From Gammaproteobacteria bacterium (GTDB taxonomy: Bacteria > Pseudomonadota > Gammaproteobacteria > Steroidobacterales > Woeseiaceae), in assembly GCA_022600955.1 (NCBI GenBank), contig JAHZJK010000031.1, forward strand, positions 248,001-312,000: DNA of 64,000 nucleotides, given 5' to 3'. Positions 43,852-52,295 of the stretch are shown one piece after another (the first letter of the stretch is position 1; the number at the start of each line of letters is the position of its first letter). The translations under genes were made by a program, and so were the position numbers. The notes under the pieces were generated by a model. It ran no database searches and was not told the origin of the DNA. It saw nothing but the letters and a program-made list of their open reading frames with translations.

Positions 43852-45048
43852 CTAACCTGTCTGGCCGTATTTCTTGAACAGAAGATCTTTGGCCTGACCG
43901 ATCCAGTCGTCCTGTTCCATGCGGCCCTTGAATTCCTTGAGCTCACTGTTTACGCGTGCGATATCGCCAACACCGAAATTGGCGATCTGGCGGAAGCTGA
44001 CGATACCGAGTTCGTGCAACGTGCGTTCGAAAACCTTGCCGATGCCGACGATGTCTTTGAGGTCATCAACTTCTTTCGGATCATGGGACTGGTCGTTGGA
44101 CGCTTCGACGGTTGCTGTTTGTCGTGCCTCATTCAACGCCTTACGCTGCTGCTTTTCCATGTCGGCGAAGTTCTTCTCTACTTCGTCAAGCCGGACCCGC
44201 AAGGTTTCAGATTGTTGCTCCGTTTTCCCGGCATGTTCCCGGTATCGGTTTGCGTCCTCTTCGTACTGCTGGCGGCTGTTCTCCATTGACTTCAGGCAAT
44301 GGGCGAGTTCCTTGTTCTGCACCTTGAGCTCTTCGAGTTCGGCAACATCTCTATGCAGTGTTTCAATCTCGAGGCGTTTGCCTGCGGCATCGTGCTTCAG
44401 TTGCGCGTTTTCGGCCTCAAGCTTGATCACGTCCTGTTCGAGGTCATCAAGGTTGTCGAGCCGGGTACGGGCGGAATCCAGCATCTTGTTAACGGACTCT
44501 TGCTCAGAACGAGAAGAACTCAACAAGTTGCCAAATGACTCGTGTTCAAGTCTGGCGTTTTCCAGTTTCGCTTCCAGGTCCTTGCGTTTCTCAAACGACT
44601 TCTGAAGTTGGCTCTTGTAGAAGTCGCCGGACTTCACAAACTCGTGTTCAAGTTCTTCGGCCCGCTGTTTGAACGAGCCCAGGGCATTCTGGAACTGCAG
44701 CACTTTCGTCTTGAAATCTTCGCGCTCGGCACGCAGTGTGAATACATCCTTGGTCAAGGACTTGATGCGTTCATGCGAGGATTCGATTTCGGTTCGACCG
44801 CGGGCTACAGCAGTCTCATGTTTGTGCATGAGCTCCTGCTGATTTTCGATAGTTGTGCGGAGTTTCCCGGCCTCGCTGGTCAGCGTATCGCGCTGCCGCG
44901 ATACAACGTCCAGCTTGTCCTGCCAGCTGTCGCTGACCGCATTGATACGGCGATTGTTGCGGCTGCTATTAAGGAACCAGCCGATGGCTCCGCCAACACC
45001 GGCGGTACCGGCGAGAACCACGATTACTTGAGATATGAGGCCTTCCAT
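43852..45048 (-). CDS. membrane-anchored coiled-coil protein with C-terminal helix-hairpin-helix domain
   Basis: Protein of about 398 residues. The start is uncertain: ATG 45048 gives MEGLISQVIVVLAGTAGVGG, one N-terminal membrane helix; ATGs at 45072 and 45096 are also in frame and none has a clear ribosome binding site. From about residue 40 to 320 the sequence is an almost unbroken charged coiled coil. The last 65 residues (DDLKDIVGIGKVFERTLHEL, GIVSFRQIANFGVGDIARVN, then an RMEQDDWIGQAKDLL segment) form a helix-hairpin-helix domain of the kind also attached to the C-terminus of some NuoE and ribosomal proteins. The function is unknown to me; a cell-envelope to nucleoid or ribosome tether is a speculation. 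Confidence 0.75.
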   Translation of the reverse strand: MEGLISQVIVVLAGTAGVGGAIGWFLNSSRNNRRINAVSDSWQDKLDVVSRQRDTLTSEAGKLRTTIENQQELMHKHETAVARGRTEIESSHERIKSLTKDVFTLRAEREDFKTKVLQFQNALGSFKQRAEELEHEFVKSGDFYKSQLQKSFEKRKDLEAKLENARLEHESFGNLLSSSRSEQESVNKMLDSARTRLDNLDDLEQDVIKLEAENAQLKHDAAGKRLEIETLHRDVAELEELKVQNKELAHCLKSMENSRQQYEEDANRYREHAGKTEQQSETLRVRLDEVEKNFADMEKQQRKALNEARQTATVEASNDQSHDPKEVDDLKDIVGIGKVFERTLHELGIVSFRQIANFGVGDIARVNSELKEFKGRMEQDDWIGQAKDLLFKKYGQTG

Positions 45049-45188
45049 CGCGCAATTATTACTGAGCGACATAATCCGGAACATGATCTTGCGCACATTT
45101 TAGCTAGAAAAATCGCCATAAGTGATTGATTCGGTGCAAAAAGCTTCGTTTCTTCTATACTTCGAGGACTCAAATAGGGAGAACAACA

Positions 45189-45974
45189 ATGAAAAAAACA
45201 TCCTTACTGGTCACGGTTGCGGCCAGCTTTGCACTGTTTACGCCAATCAGCCTGTTTGCTGATGATCACGAAGAGGCGCCGCCAGCATTGTCCGATGTCT
45301 GGATTATGGTTCCCAAGAAGGGCATGGAAGCAGAGTTCGCAGCTGGCGCAAAGGCACATATGGCCTATCGCGCCGAGAACGGTGATGAACGCAGCTGGGA
45401 CGGATTCCGAGTTGTGCTTGGGGACAAGATCAATGTGATCCAGTTTCGCTCATGCTGTTTTGACTGGGCTGACCAGGACGCCTTCGCGGAAGCTGATGCC
45501 AGTTCCGACTTCGGAAAGCACTGGAATGAAAACGTGCACCAATATGTCGATCACTACCATCACTATTTTGACGAGATGGACTGGGAACACAGCCATTGGC
45601 CGGAAGGTCAGGGCGCCGGACCGTATTATGGGGTGACAACATGGGACGTCAGGGAAGGCAGAGGCCCGGAGTCAAGCGAGGCGCAAAAGGCCATGAGCAA
45701 AATGGCCAAAGAAGGGAGTTGGGCCAGTGACGACAACAACTGGCTCTGGCACCGGCGCATCGGTGGTTCCGATAAGCAGATGATTGTTTCGTCATACGCG
45801 ACCTATGCCGACATGGCACCTCCCGAGAAAAGTTTCTACGACTTCGCCGTTGAAGAAATGGGTGAGGAAAAGGCTGGCGAAATGTTCGATGCTTTCGGGT
45901 CCGGTTTTACAGGTTCCGACTACACCGTCTGGGTCCACGATCCCGAAATTTCTTCTCCGGAAGACGAGGAGTAG
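45189..45974 (+). CDS. exported His/Trp-rich protein of unknown function
   Basis: Protein of 261 residues. The ATG at 45189 has AGGGAG upstream and starts a signal peptide (MKKTSLLVTVAASFALFTP); a longer frame from 45126 is rejected. The mature protein begins with an acidic DDHEEAPP. It seems to hold two related halves starting DVWIMVPKKGMEAEF and TTWDVREGRGPESSEA, reminiscent of dimeric alpha/beta-barrel domains. The middle is rich in His and aromatic residues (HQYVDHYHHYFDEMDWEHSH), a possible metal or heme site. A -10-like TATACT lies at 45156-45161. No family is recognised with confidence. Confidence 0.7.
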   Translation: MKKTSLLVTVAASFALFTPISLFADDHEEAPPALSDVWIMVPKKGMEAEFAAGAKAHMAYRAENGDERSWDGFRVVLGDKINVIQFRSCCFDWADQDAFAEADASSDFGKHWNENVHQYVDHYHHYFDEMDWEHSHWPEGQGAGPYYGVTTWDVREGRGPESSEAQKAMSKMAKEGSWASDDNNWLWHRRIGGSDKQMIVSSYATYADMAPPEKSFYDFAVEEMGEEKAGEMFDAFGSGFTGSDYTVWVHDPEISSPEDEE

Positions 45975-45977
45975 CGC

Positions 45978-47174
45978 TTAGTAATACCAACTCAGGCGAA
46001 GCTGCAAGTAATCGTCATTCTCGATACTTTGCAACAAGCCGCCAGGTTTTGCGTTCATAAATGATCGCAGCTGCAGTTCGGCACTGAGATGGTCACCAAA
46101 CCGTCGCTCGGCCTCGATATTCAGAAACAGCTCCCGAGTATCGAGGTCGACCGCGACACCTGCCAGCACACTCGAGTCTTCGGCGTCATTCAACGCAAGC
46201 CGCGCGCCAACGAAGATGTCATTTTCCGATACCGTCTGTGGTGCAATGTCGCTGCGGCCATCATAAAGATATTCGACCAGCACGCCGATGTCCGCCGCGG
46301 ACTCCCTGACACCATAGAAAGTGTATTCAAAACCGCCCACAGCCGCTGCAAACGTGTCGACACGACTGTGGCGGTGAATGGTCTCCAGTTTCCAGAGCCA
46401 GGCCTCAGCCGTGTACTGTATGTCCACGCCCACCTGCGTCATCTGGTCGTAGACAGGCAATAGCTGATCACCTGCTGCAGAAAGGACGAAACGTGCCTCT
46501 CGAGAAGTTCCTTCAAAAACATGTGCGCCAAAATCGACATCGCCAAAGTAATGGCTGTATCGCAGCGCAAAGTCCACATGTTGCTCCTCCTCGCTGGATT
46601 CATAAATCGGATTGTTCGTGTCAACAACCAACGGTGCCCGAAAACGGCCGTCGCTGCCGGGAAAAGTGCGATCACGAAAGTAGGGCAGAACAAAAACGCC
46701 GAACCTGCCATAGTCCCGCTGCAAGTTAAGATTGATCATCGGCTGACCAAGCTTGCTTTCTTCATCGATGCTCTCTACCAGGTCAGTCTGATTAATGACA
46801 TCAACAAGATGTCGTGACTCAGTGACCCCCCAGAACACCTTGCCAACTCCGGCCGTCAGGTCCCAGTTGTCGCCTTCGTAACCCCAGTAAGCTTCCCGGA
46901 GGTCTGCATGTGAGCGTTCATCATCCTGCGCGTCGAGCCGTGCAAAACCGACAATACTGATGCGATGTCGACCTTCGTCATCGCGCCAGTAAAACTCGGG
47001 TTGCAGCAGCAACGAAGCATTGAGTCCGTTGTTCTGGCCCGCATATCTTCTGTTCTCCCAGAATGCCTGGCTGTCGAGACCTGCAAACCCGGTGACATCC
47101 CAGTCCTCGGCCAGGGCACTGCTGTTTGAGCCCAGCACAACCAGCAGTGCCATCATAGTGCTCAGAACCTTCAT
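45978..47174 (-). CDS. outer-membrane beta-barrel protein
   Basis: Protein of 398 residues with a signal peptide (cleavage near ALA/ED, residue 22). The rest is a run of alternating amphipathic strands with short loops (LREAYWGYEGDNWDLTAGVG, LRYSHYFGDVDFGAHVFEG and others), ending LQLRLSWYY, the C-terminal aromatic pattern recognised by the Bam machinery. It starts one base after the stop codon of the RND fusion gene, so it is the outer-membrane member of that transport locus. It is not obviously a TolC or a classical porin. Confidence 0.8.
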   Translation of the reverse strand: MKVLSTMMALLVVLGSNSSALAEDWDVTGFAGLDSQAFWENRRYAGQNNGLNASLLLQPEFYWRDDEGRHRISIVGFARLDAQDDERSHADLREAYWGYEGDNWDLTAGVGKVFWGVTESRHLVDVINQTDLVESIDEESKLGQPMINLNLQRDYGRFGVFVLPYFRDRTFPGSDGRFRAPLVVDTNNPIYESSEEEQHVDFALRYSHYFGDVDFGAHVFEGTSREARFVLSAAGDQLLPVYDQMTQVGVDIQYTAEAWLWKLETIHRHSRVDTFAAAVGGFEYTFYGVRESAADIGVLVEYLYDGRSDIAPQTVSENDIFVGARLALNDAEDSSVLAGVAVDLDTRELFLNIEAERRFGDHLSAELQLRSFMNAKPGGLLQSIENDDYLQLRLSWYY

Positions 47175-47175
47175 C

Positions 47176-50100
47176 TCAGCGCAGCCGTGTCAGGCGACCT
47201 TTTACAAAGTCGCTGTCTTTGAAACCGAGACCAAACGCGTAGTCGCTGTAGATCATGTCAGTGCTCTTTCCTGTCTGGTGGTTAACCATCTCAAGACGCT
47301 GACTGCGCCATATGCCGTCGTAAGAACGGTAATCCTTCAATTCGAGCGTTTTCAGAAGGTCACCACGGCGGTCATAAAACTCAACCTTGCGAACCTGATG
47401 TACGTCCTTGTCTACCCAGCTCACCTGGCGTGTGTATCCGGAATTGTCATAGCGCGGCGTGCGTTCGATGACATCAGTAGCCATGCCCTCATAGTCCTCT
47501 TCCCGCAAGTAAGTGTAGTCGTACTTGTTCAGCTCAAGAGCCGTGAAATCTTCGAATGCGAATTCTGAGCCCACGAACGGACCGGACTTGTTGGCAGACG
47601 AAATTCGCTTGACGCGCTTTAGAGCCGGTAAGAAAAGCCACTGGTCATCGGGGTCGAGAATATTGGCGTGCGAGAGCAAGGCAGTGCCTTTGATGTCATT
47701 CGGATCGTCAAACACGACAAGAGACTTGTCGCCAACGCCTTCATCAGCAATCTCGAGCGTTGCGATCTTCAATGTTCGTCGAGACTCGCGGCCGGCCGCG
47801 TTACGCAACACCATCTCGAGTTCAACTTCGCTATCGCCAAAGCCGCGGTCTGTGCGATCCGCACGTGCTGCGATCTCAAACCCGGCGCGTTGCGCATCAG
47901 TGTCACCACGCACTGGCGTTGTGTCTGCAGCGCTCACACCTGGAGAAGACAGCAGCGCCATCGTCATACCTGCGAGCAATACGACACCGATCGAAGCGGG
48001 CCGCGGGAGGGTTACAGGATTATTCATGGTCGTTACTCCTATGGTTTCTTTGTGGGTGCGTGGCTTGTCGATCAACAACAGCAACGCGGGCAGGAACAGA
48101 AAGTCCAGAATCAAAGCGAATACAATGCTTAGCGCCGTCAACAGCCCCATGTCGGCATTGACTTTGAAGGCCGAGGTGAGCATTACAAGGAACCCGGCGG
48201 CGAGAATGACAGTATTGACGAGTACCGCGACGCCAACATTTCGGAACGCATAGCGAATCGCATCTTCAGCGGAAACCTTGCGTTCGCGTCGCGCCCGTAC
48301 GTACTTCGAAAGCAAATGCACCGTATCGTCAACAATGATGCCGAGTGAGATGGGTGCAATTACCGCAACCGAAAAACCGACCTCACCGACCAGCAATGCC
48401 CACGCGCCGAAAGAGGCAAGAATGGGCAGGCTGTTGGGTACGAGGCTAAGCAGTCCGAGTCGAAAGCTCTGTAGCGCAAGCATCAGAATCACGGATATTG
48501 CGACGATCGCAATGATCGTTCCCGTAATCATGTTTTCAACATTGCGATCTGAGATGTAGGTGAACATTACCTGCGCGCTGGTCGGATTCGCATGCATGTA
48601 TTCGGGTAGATTCTGCTGCATCCAGATTTCGGCGTTGGTCAGTAATGCTTTGGTTTGAATCGAATCTACATCTCCCATCGTCGCCGTAACTCGAGTTGCG
48701 GATTTGTCGATATTGATACGGTCATTCAGATCCAGCCCGTACGGCAGTGACAACTCGTACAGCAACAGGTACTGCGCCGCCTCGTCGCGGTCAGAGGGTG
48801 TTCGATAGAACGTCGGGTCATCGCCATGCAGATTCTTGTTGAGTCGCTTCATGATGTCCGAGAATGTGTATACATGCGTCACGCCAGGCTGATCGGCAAG
48901 GAAGGCGGCGAATCGTTCGAGGTTGGCGAGATACTCAGGGTCACTGATACCACCGCTGGCCTTCGCCGGCACGGAATACTCGATCGGGTACATGCCGAGG
49001 TGTTCGAGTGCCTGGTCGGTATCGCGACGAAACTCAATGCGCTCATCAAAATACTGTGTCCACTGGTCGTTAAAGTCGATCGTCGGAATCAACATTACGA
49101 GAACAAATGTTGCAGCGCCCATCGTGAGAAGGATGCGACGCGGCCTCGCGATAACGAATTCCGCAATAGAACTCATAAGACGTTCGCCGCGACCAACGGC
49201 TTCCGTCGCTCTCACTTTGTATGGCAGGGCGCTGATCAAAGCCGGCAACAATGTTATGGAGAGGACCCATGCTGCCAGGATACCTACGGCGGTGATGTTG
49301 CCGAGATGCCAGAAAGGTGGCGAATCCGAGAAGTTCAGTGCCAGGAATCCGACAACCGTGGTAATCGATGTTACGGCGATGGGCATGAAGTTCAGTCGAA
49401 TCGCTTCGACCAGGGCTTCAGTTTTCGCCATACCAGAGCGCATCGCTGCTCTTAGCGCGATCAGGATGTGGATCGAGTCTGCGATAGCCAGTGTCAGAAT
49501 AATGATCGGTGCAGACCCGGAAATCGGCGTCAGCTTGATGCCCATGAATCCAGCCCAGCCCATGGCGATCATTGAGGAGAACAGGATTACGGCGAGCGTC
49601 GCCAAGGTTGCAATGGCGGAACGAATGATCAACAGCGTGAGAATCAAAATGACGCCGAACATAACGGGTACCAGTGATCCGAGGTCCGAGACTCCGACCT
49701 CCGCGAACGCATTGTTGAGCATCGATACGCCTGTCAGCGAAACGTCAATCTCGGGATGCGCTGCTTCTATCCTGGCGCGCAAATCGCGAGCGAATTCGAC
49801 CGCCTCCGGAACCTCGGTGAGGCTTTTTTCCGGATACTGCAATACGACGTTGACTGCGGTCACTGATCCGTCAGGCTTGATCAGCTGATTGTTGAGGAGT
49901 GGCTCGGCAATTGCGATGTTTCCGCGACGCTCGCGTTCAGCCGAACTCATGGCGACGCTGTTTTTGAAGAGGTCCTCAACAATCAGGTCGTCTTCTATGC
50001 CGTAGCTGTGTTGAAAGTTGCTTATCGAGTCGACGCGGATTGCAAATGGTACTTTCCATGCAGCATCAGTCAGCGTTTCTACGGCGGCGAGTGTATCTGT

Positions 50101-50370
50101 CGAAAACGCGTCGCCGCTGGACGGTTCAAGAACAAACAGAAAGTTATCGTTCTTGGTATAGGTGGCTTGCAAGTCCTCGAATGCCGTCAGTTCCGGATTC
50201 TCGTCGGAGAAGAACACGCGATAATTGTTGGCAAACTCAAGGTTCTGAGCCGCCGAGCCTGCAGCGATTGCGCCGAGGACGGTTACCAGAATAACCAGCC
50301 AGCGAAAGCGCACGACGCGTTGCGTCAGCGCTACCGCGAACTGGTCTATAGATTGAAATAGTTTTGACAT
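47176..50370 (-). CDS. RND/MMPL-family transporter fused to an exported LolA-like lipoprotein-sorting domain
   Basis: Single frame of 1064 residues from the ATG at 50370 (GAGGACAG upstream). Residues 1-781 are an MMPL-type RND protein: one helix, a periplasmic loop, five helices, a second loop, then six helices, with TM4-type GSAPIIILTLAIADSIHILI and a second-half IAPISLGIIVDDTVHLL. Residues 782-1064 start with their own signal peptide (LPRPASIGVVLLAGMTMALL, cleavage near VSA/AD) and form an outer-membrane lipoprotein-sorting (LolA/LppX fold) domain. TAGGAGT sits seven bases before Met 782 (ATG at 48027), so this part may also be made as a separate protein. In related loci I know these are two genes. 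Export of a lipid or hydrophobic compound is likely. Confidence 0.88.
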   Translation of the reverse strand: MSKLFQSIDQFAVALTQRVVRFRWLVILVTVLGAIAAGSAAQNLEFANNYRVFFSDENPELTAFEDLQATYTKNDNFLFVLEPSSGDAFSTDTLAAVETLTDAAWKVPFAIRVDSISNFQHSYGIEDDLIVEDLFKNSVAMSSAERERRGNIAIAEPLLNNQLIKPDGSVTAVNVVLQYPEKSLTEVPEAVEFARDLRARIEAAHPEIDVSLTGVSMLNNAFAEVGVSDLGSLVPVMFGVILILTLLIIRSAIATLATLAVILFSSMIAMGWAGFMGIKLTPISGSAPIIILTLAIADSIHILIALRAAMRSGMAKTEALVEAIRLNFMPIAVTSITTVVGFLALNFSDSPPFWHLGNITAVGILAAWVLSITLLPALISALPYKVRATEAVGRGERLMSSIAEFVIARPRRILLTMGAATFVLVMLIPTIDFNDQWTQYFDERIEFRRDTDQALEHLGMYPIEYSVPAKASGGISDPEYLANLERFAAFLADQPGVTHVYTFSDIMKRLNKNLHGDDPTFYRTPSDRDEAAQYLLLYELSLPYGLDLNDRINIDKSATRVTATMGDVDSIQTKALLTNAEIWMQQNLPEYMHANPTSAQVMFTYISDRNVENMITGTIIAIVAISVILMLALQSFRLGLLSLVPNSLPILASFGAWALLVGEVGFSVAVIAPISLGIIVDDTVHLLSKYVRARRERKVSAEDAIRYAFRNVGVAVLVNTVILAAGFLVMLTSAFKVNADMGLLTALSIVFALILDFLFLPALLLLIDKPRTHKETIGVTTMNNPVTLPRPASIGVVLLAGMTMALLSSPGVSAADTTPVRGDTDAQRAGFEIAARADRTDRGFGDSEVELEMVLRNAAGRESRRTLKIATLEIADEGVGDKSLVVFDDPNDIKGTALLSHANILDPDDQWLFLPALKRVKRISSANKSGPFVGSEFAFEDFTALELNKYDYTYLREEDYEGMATDVIERTPRYDNSGYTRQVSWVDKDVHQVRKVEFYDRRGDLLKTLELKDYRSYDGIWRSQRLEMVNHQTGKSTDMIYSDYAFGLGFKDSDFVKGRLTRLR
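48027..48041 (-). promoter_or_regulatory. internal ribosome binding site and start codon within the RND-LolA fusion
   Basis: Read on the minus strand, TAGGAGT (complement of 48035-48041) stands seven bases before an in-frame ATG (complement of 48025-48027). It marks the old or still active start of a 283-residue exported LolA-like protein inside the longer frame. Confidence 0.6.
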
Positions 50371-50408
50371 TGTTCTGTCCTCTTGTATTTTCGTTCTTCG
50401 TTCATTAG

Positions 50409-50422
50409 TTACCGATCGGTCA
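50409..50422. promoter_or_regulatory. TetR-type operator O1
   Basis: TTACCGATCGGTCA, a 14-bp near-palindrome 38 bases upstream of the RND start. It matches sites O2 (50453-50466) and O3 (51116-51129) in a common pattern TGACCGATCGGTCA with a few changes. It is the left part of a 28-base direct repeat (50413-50440). Confidence 0.6.
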
Positions 50423-50484
50423 TAAATTGGGCCAAAAAAAACCACGCATATATGACTAATCGGTCAAGAATTACGCCAAAAAAA
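50413..50484. repeat. pair of 28-base direct repeats upstream of the RND gene
   Basis: Copy 1 is 50413-50440 and copy 2 is 50457-50484; 22 of 28 positions agree. Each consists of the half-site ATCGGTCA, an AATT core and GCCAAAAAAA. The start-to-start distance is 44 bases, about four helical turns, so proteins bound to both would face the same side of the DNA. Confidence 0.6.
50453..50466. promoter_or_regulatory. TetR-type operator O2
   Basis: TGACTAATCGGTCA, the second 14-bp site between tetR and the RND gene, in the right-hand copy of the direct repeat. A TTGACC -35-like hexamer overlaps it on the minus strand, but no good -10 follows. Confidence 0.55.
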
Positions 50485-50509
50485 GGCAACTCATATGTGT
50501 TTTCGTTCT

Positions 50510-51094
50510 TCAAAAGAGTGCGTCCAGTTGTGCCGTGAGCAAGGCGTGACCTTCTTCAGCGGATGCGCCGCTATTGCCCCAGGTTGCGAGCCCATCCATG
50601 AATACCATGAGCAGAATCGTGATCATTTCCGGCGATTTATCTGCCGCTAGTTCGCCGTTCCGTTGCGCCTCTTCGAGTTGCGCCTGCATGGATCCCTGCA
50701 TGTCCTGCTTATGCTTGTCCATGATTAGCTTCACTTCAGGATCGTGTGGTGCCATTTCAACGAGCGTTTTTACTGCCAGACAGCCGTGCGGGCAGTCGCC
50801 GTCACCAGACTTGTCGATGAACCCGTGTAACACGTCACGAATTCCAGACAACGGGCTCTCCGCGTTGGCGAGCGCTTCTTTTTTACACTCGCGCACCTCG
50901 TCCAGATAGCGGTTCAATGACTGCAGGAAAAGTGAGTGTTTGTCCCCGAATGATTGATACAAACTTCCTTTGTGCAGCCCTGTCGCCGCCACAAGGTCGG
51001 ACAGTGACGTCGACTCATAGCCGTTCGCCCAAAAAGCGCGCATTGCCGCTTCCAGTACTTCATCGGGGTCAAATTCTCGGGGTCGTCCTACCAT
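50510..51094 (-). CDS. TetR-family transcriptional repressor
   Basis: Regulator of 194 residues. The helix-turn-helix is in TSLSDLVAATGLHKGSLYQS followed by FGDKHSLFL, the TetR signature. The C-terminal part matches the YcdC/NemR-like group with the segment GDGDCPHGCLAVKTLVEMAP, in which two cysteines might sense electrophiles. ATG 51094 is preferred; ATG 51103 is in frame. It is upstream of the RND operon on the same strand, and three operator-like sites flank it, so it should repress itself and the transporter. Confidence 0.9.
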   Translation of the reverse strand: MVGRPREFDPDEVLEAAMRAFWANGYESTSLSDLVAATGLHKGSLYQSFGDKHSLFLQSLNRYLDEVRECKKEALANAESPLSGIRDVLHGFIDKSGDGDCPHGCLAVKTLVEMAPHDPEVKLIMDKHKQDMQGSMQAQLEEAQRNGELAADKSPEMITILLMVFMDGLATWGNSGASAEEGHALLTAQLDALF

Positions 51095-51101
51095 GTGGCG
51101 C

Positions 51102-51130
51102 ATCCTAATAGTTTATGACCGCTCAGTCAA
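51102..51130 (-). promoter_or_regulatory. tetR promoter overlapping operator O3
   Basis: Minus strand: TTGACT (complement of 51125-51130), 17-base spacer, TAGGAT (complement of 51102-51107). The operator-like TGACCGCTCAGTCA at 51116-51129 covers the -35 and spacer. The predicted RNA start is within a few bases of the ATG at 51094, so the message may be leaderless. Confidence 0.6.
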
Positions 51131-51226
51131 GAACTATTCTCCTGTGCACTTCACTCAGATTGGCTTGCCCTGTTGAATGTCGTGAGAATGCTATTCTTGA
51201 GCACTGATTCATAACGGAAATCGGTC

Positions 51227-51652
51227 ATGCCTTTTTATGTAGACCCGGAACGCCAGCAATTCGAGGCGTTCAAGAGACTGCCACGCGACGTGTCTGTGAT
51301 GATGCTCAACTTCCTGCGTTTTCGAGACGAGGCGATCTACGCGGATGGTCACCAGGCAACGGGCGCGGAAGCCTATGCGGCGTATGGAAAAGAAAGCGCA
51401 CCTGTCTTCACTCGGGTCGGTGGCGAAATAATCTGGCGAGGCAAGCCGGAGGTCATGTTGATAGGCCCGCAGGACAAACACTGGGATCTGGTTTTCGTTG
51501 CACGCTACCCGACGGCGGCTGCATTTCTGGAGATGGTCACCGATCCGGATTACCAGCTCGCGGTCAGGCATCGACAGGCGGCGGTGCTGGACAGTCGGCT
51601 TATCCGAACGTCGGAAACAGGTGAGGGCGGCGGTTTCGCCGGCCAGTTATGA
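51227..51652 (+). CDS. DUF1330 family protein
   Basis: Protein of 141 residues with a dimeric alpha/beta-barrel fold expected from the family: VSVMMLNFLRFR, ATGAEAYAAYGKESAPVF and FLEMVTDPDYQLAVRHRQAA. Such proteins often sit near catabolic genes, but the function is not established. It overlaps the deaminase gene by four bases, so the two are translated together. Confidence 0.87.
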   Translation: MPFYVDPERQQFEAFKRLPRDVSVMMLNFLRFRDEAIYADGHQATGAEAYAAYGKESAPVFTRVGGEIIWRGKPEVMLIGPQDKHWDLVFVARYPTAAAFLEMVTDPDYQLAVRHRQAAVLDSRLIRTSETGEGGGFAGQL

Positions 51653-52089
51653 ACGACCAATACATGCAGGCAGCAATTGAAGAGGCGCGCAAAGGGCGCG
51701 ACGCCGGCGGTATCCCGATTGGTTCGGTGCTAGTAATTGATGGCGAGATCGTCGCCCGCGGACACAATCAGCGCGTTCAGAAGGGTAGCTCGGTCTTGCA
51801 TGCGGAAATGGATTGTCTCGAAAACGCAGGTCGTTTGCCGGCTCGCGACTACGGGAAAGCCGTGTTGTATTCGACCTTGTCACCTTGCGACATGTGCAGC
51901 GGTGCGATTCTGTTGTACGGCATCCAACGGGTCGTCGTCGGAGAGAACAGAACGTTCCAGGGACCCGAACAATATCTTCGCGATCGCGGCGTCGTGCTCG
52001 ACATTGTCGACGACCTGGACTGCAAGCAACTAATGAGAGCATTCATACAGAAACACCCCGAGCTGTGGAACGAAGATATCGGCGTGTAG
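51649..52089 (+). CDS. cytosine deaminase, FCY1-like (CDA fold)
   Basis: Zinc deaminase of 146 residues. The motif HAE at 51-53 and PCxxC with Cys 80 and Cys 83 give the zinc and catalytic Glu sites. It agrees with yeast cytosine deaminase over the whole length: GRGHN-type segment, RVQKGSSVLHAEMDCLENAG, STLSPCDMCSGAILLYGIQR, VVGEN and a C-terminal WNEDIG. That is a different fold from the amidohydrolase-type bacterial CodA. It likely turns cytosine into uracil in pyrimidine salvage. Specificity for another base cannot be excluded. The region 52090-52295 after it has no gene I accept. Confidence 0.9.
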   Translation: MNDQYMQAAIEEARKGRDAGGIPIGSVLVIDGEIVARGHNQRVQKGSSVLHAEMDCLENAGRLPARDYGKAVLYSTLSPCDMCSGAILLYGIQRVVVGENRTFQGPEQYLRDRGVVLDIVDDLDCKQLMRAFIQKHPELWNEDIGV

Positions 52090-52295
52090 CGTCCCTATCC
52101 TTTGGGCTGCGCCTGAATCGTAGTTTTGCCCTGTGAACCCAGCGGCGAGCTCAAGCGATGGGACGCAGATGATGTATTGGCCACAGGCTGACACGAGCAG
52201 CGTTAGCGCCAACATTGCCGTCAGATCGCGAGTCCAGATCCACTAACTCGTCATACTTTCATGCGGGTCGCAGCACGAATCCATTGTCACGACAA

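Noticed and set aside
43919-44605. Ser-rich plus-strand open frame of 228 codons opposite the coiled-coil gene
   Set aside because: Low-complexity Ser/Phe/Cys composition mirrors the Glu/Lys/Leu codons of the coiled coil on the other strand.
48923-49888. Plus-strand open frame of 321 codons opposite the RND gene
   Set aside because: It is the antisense of a clear MMPL transporter, has no recognisable domain, and its composition (Ser, Arg, Ala) is what a shadow of membrane-coding sequence gives.
52030-52215. Minus-strand frame of 61 codons that begins like a lipoprotein signal (LLVSAC)
   Set aside because: The remainder is short, overlaps the 3' end of the deaminase gene and has no ribosome binding site; the lipobox look is probably chance.
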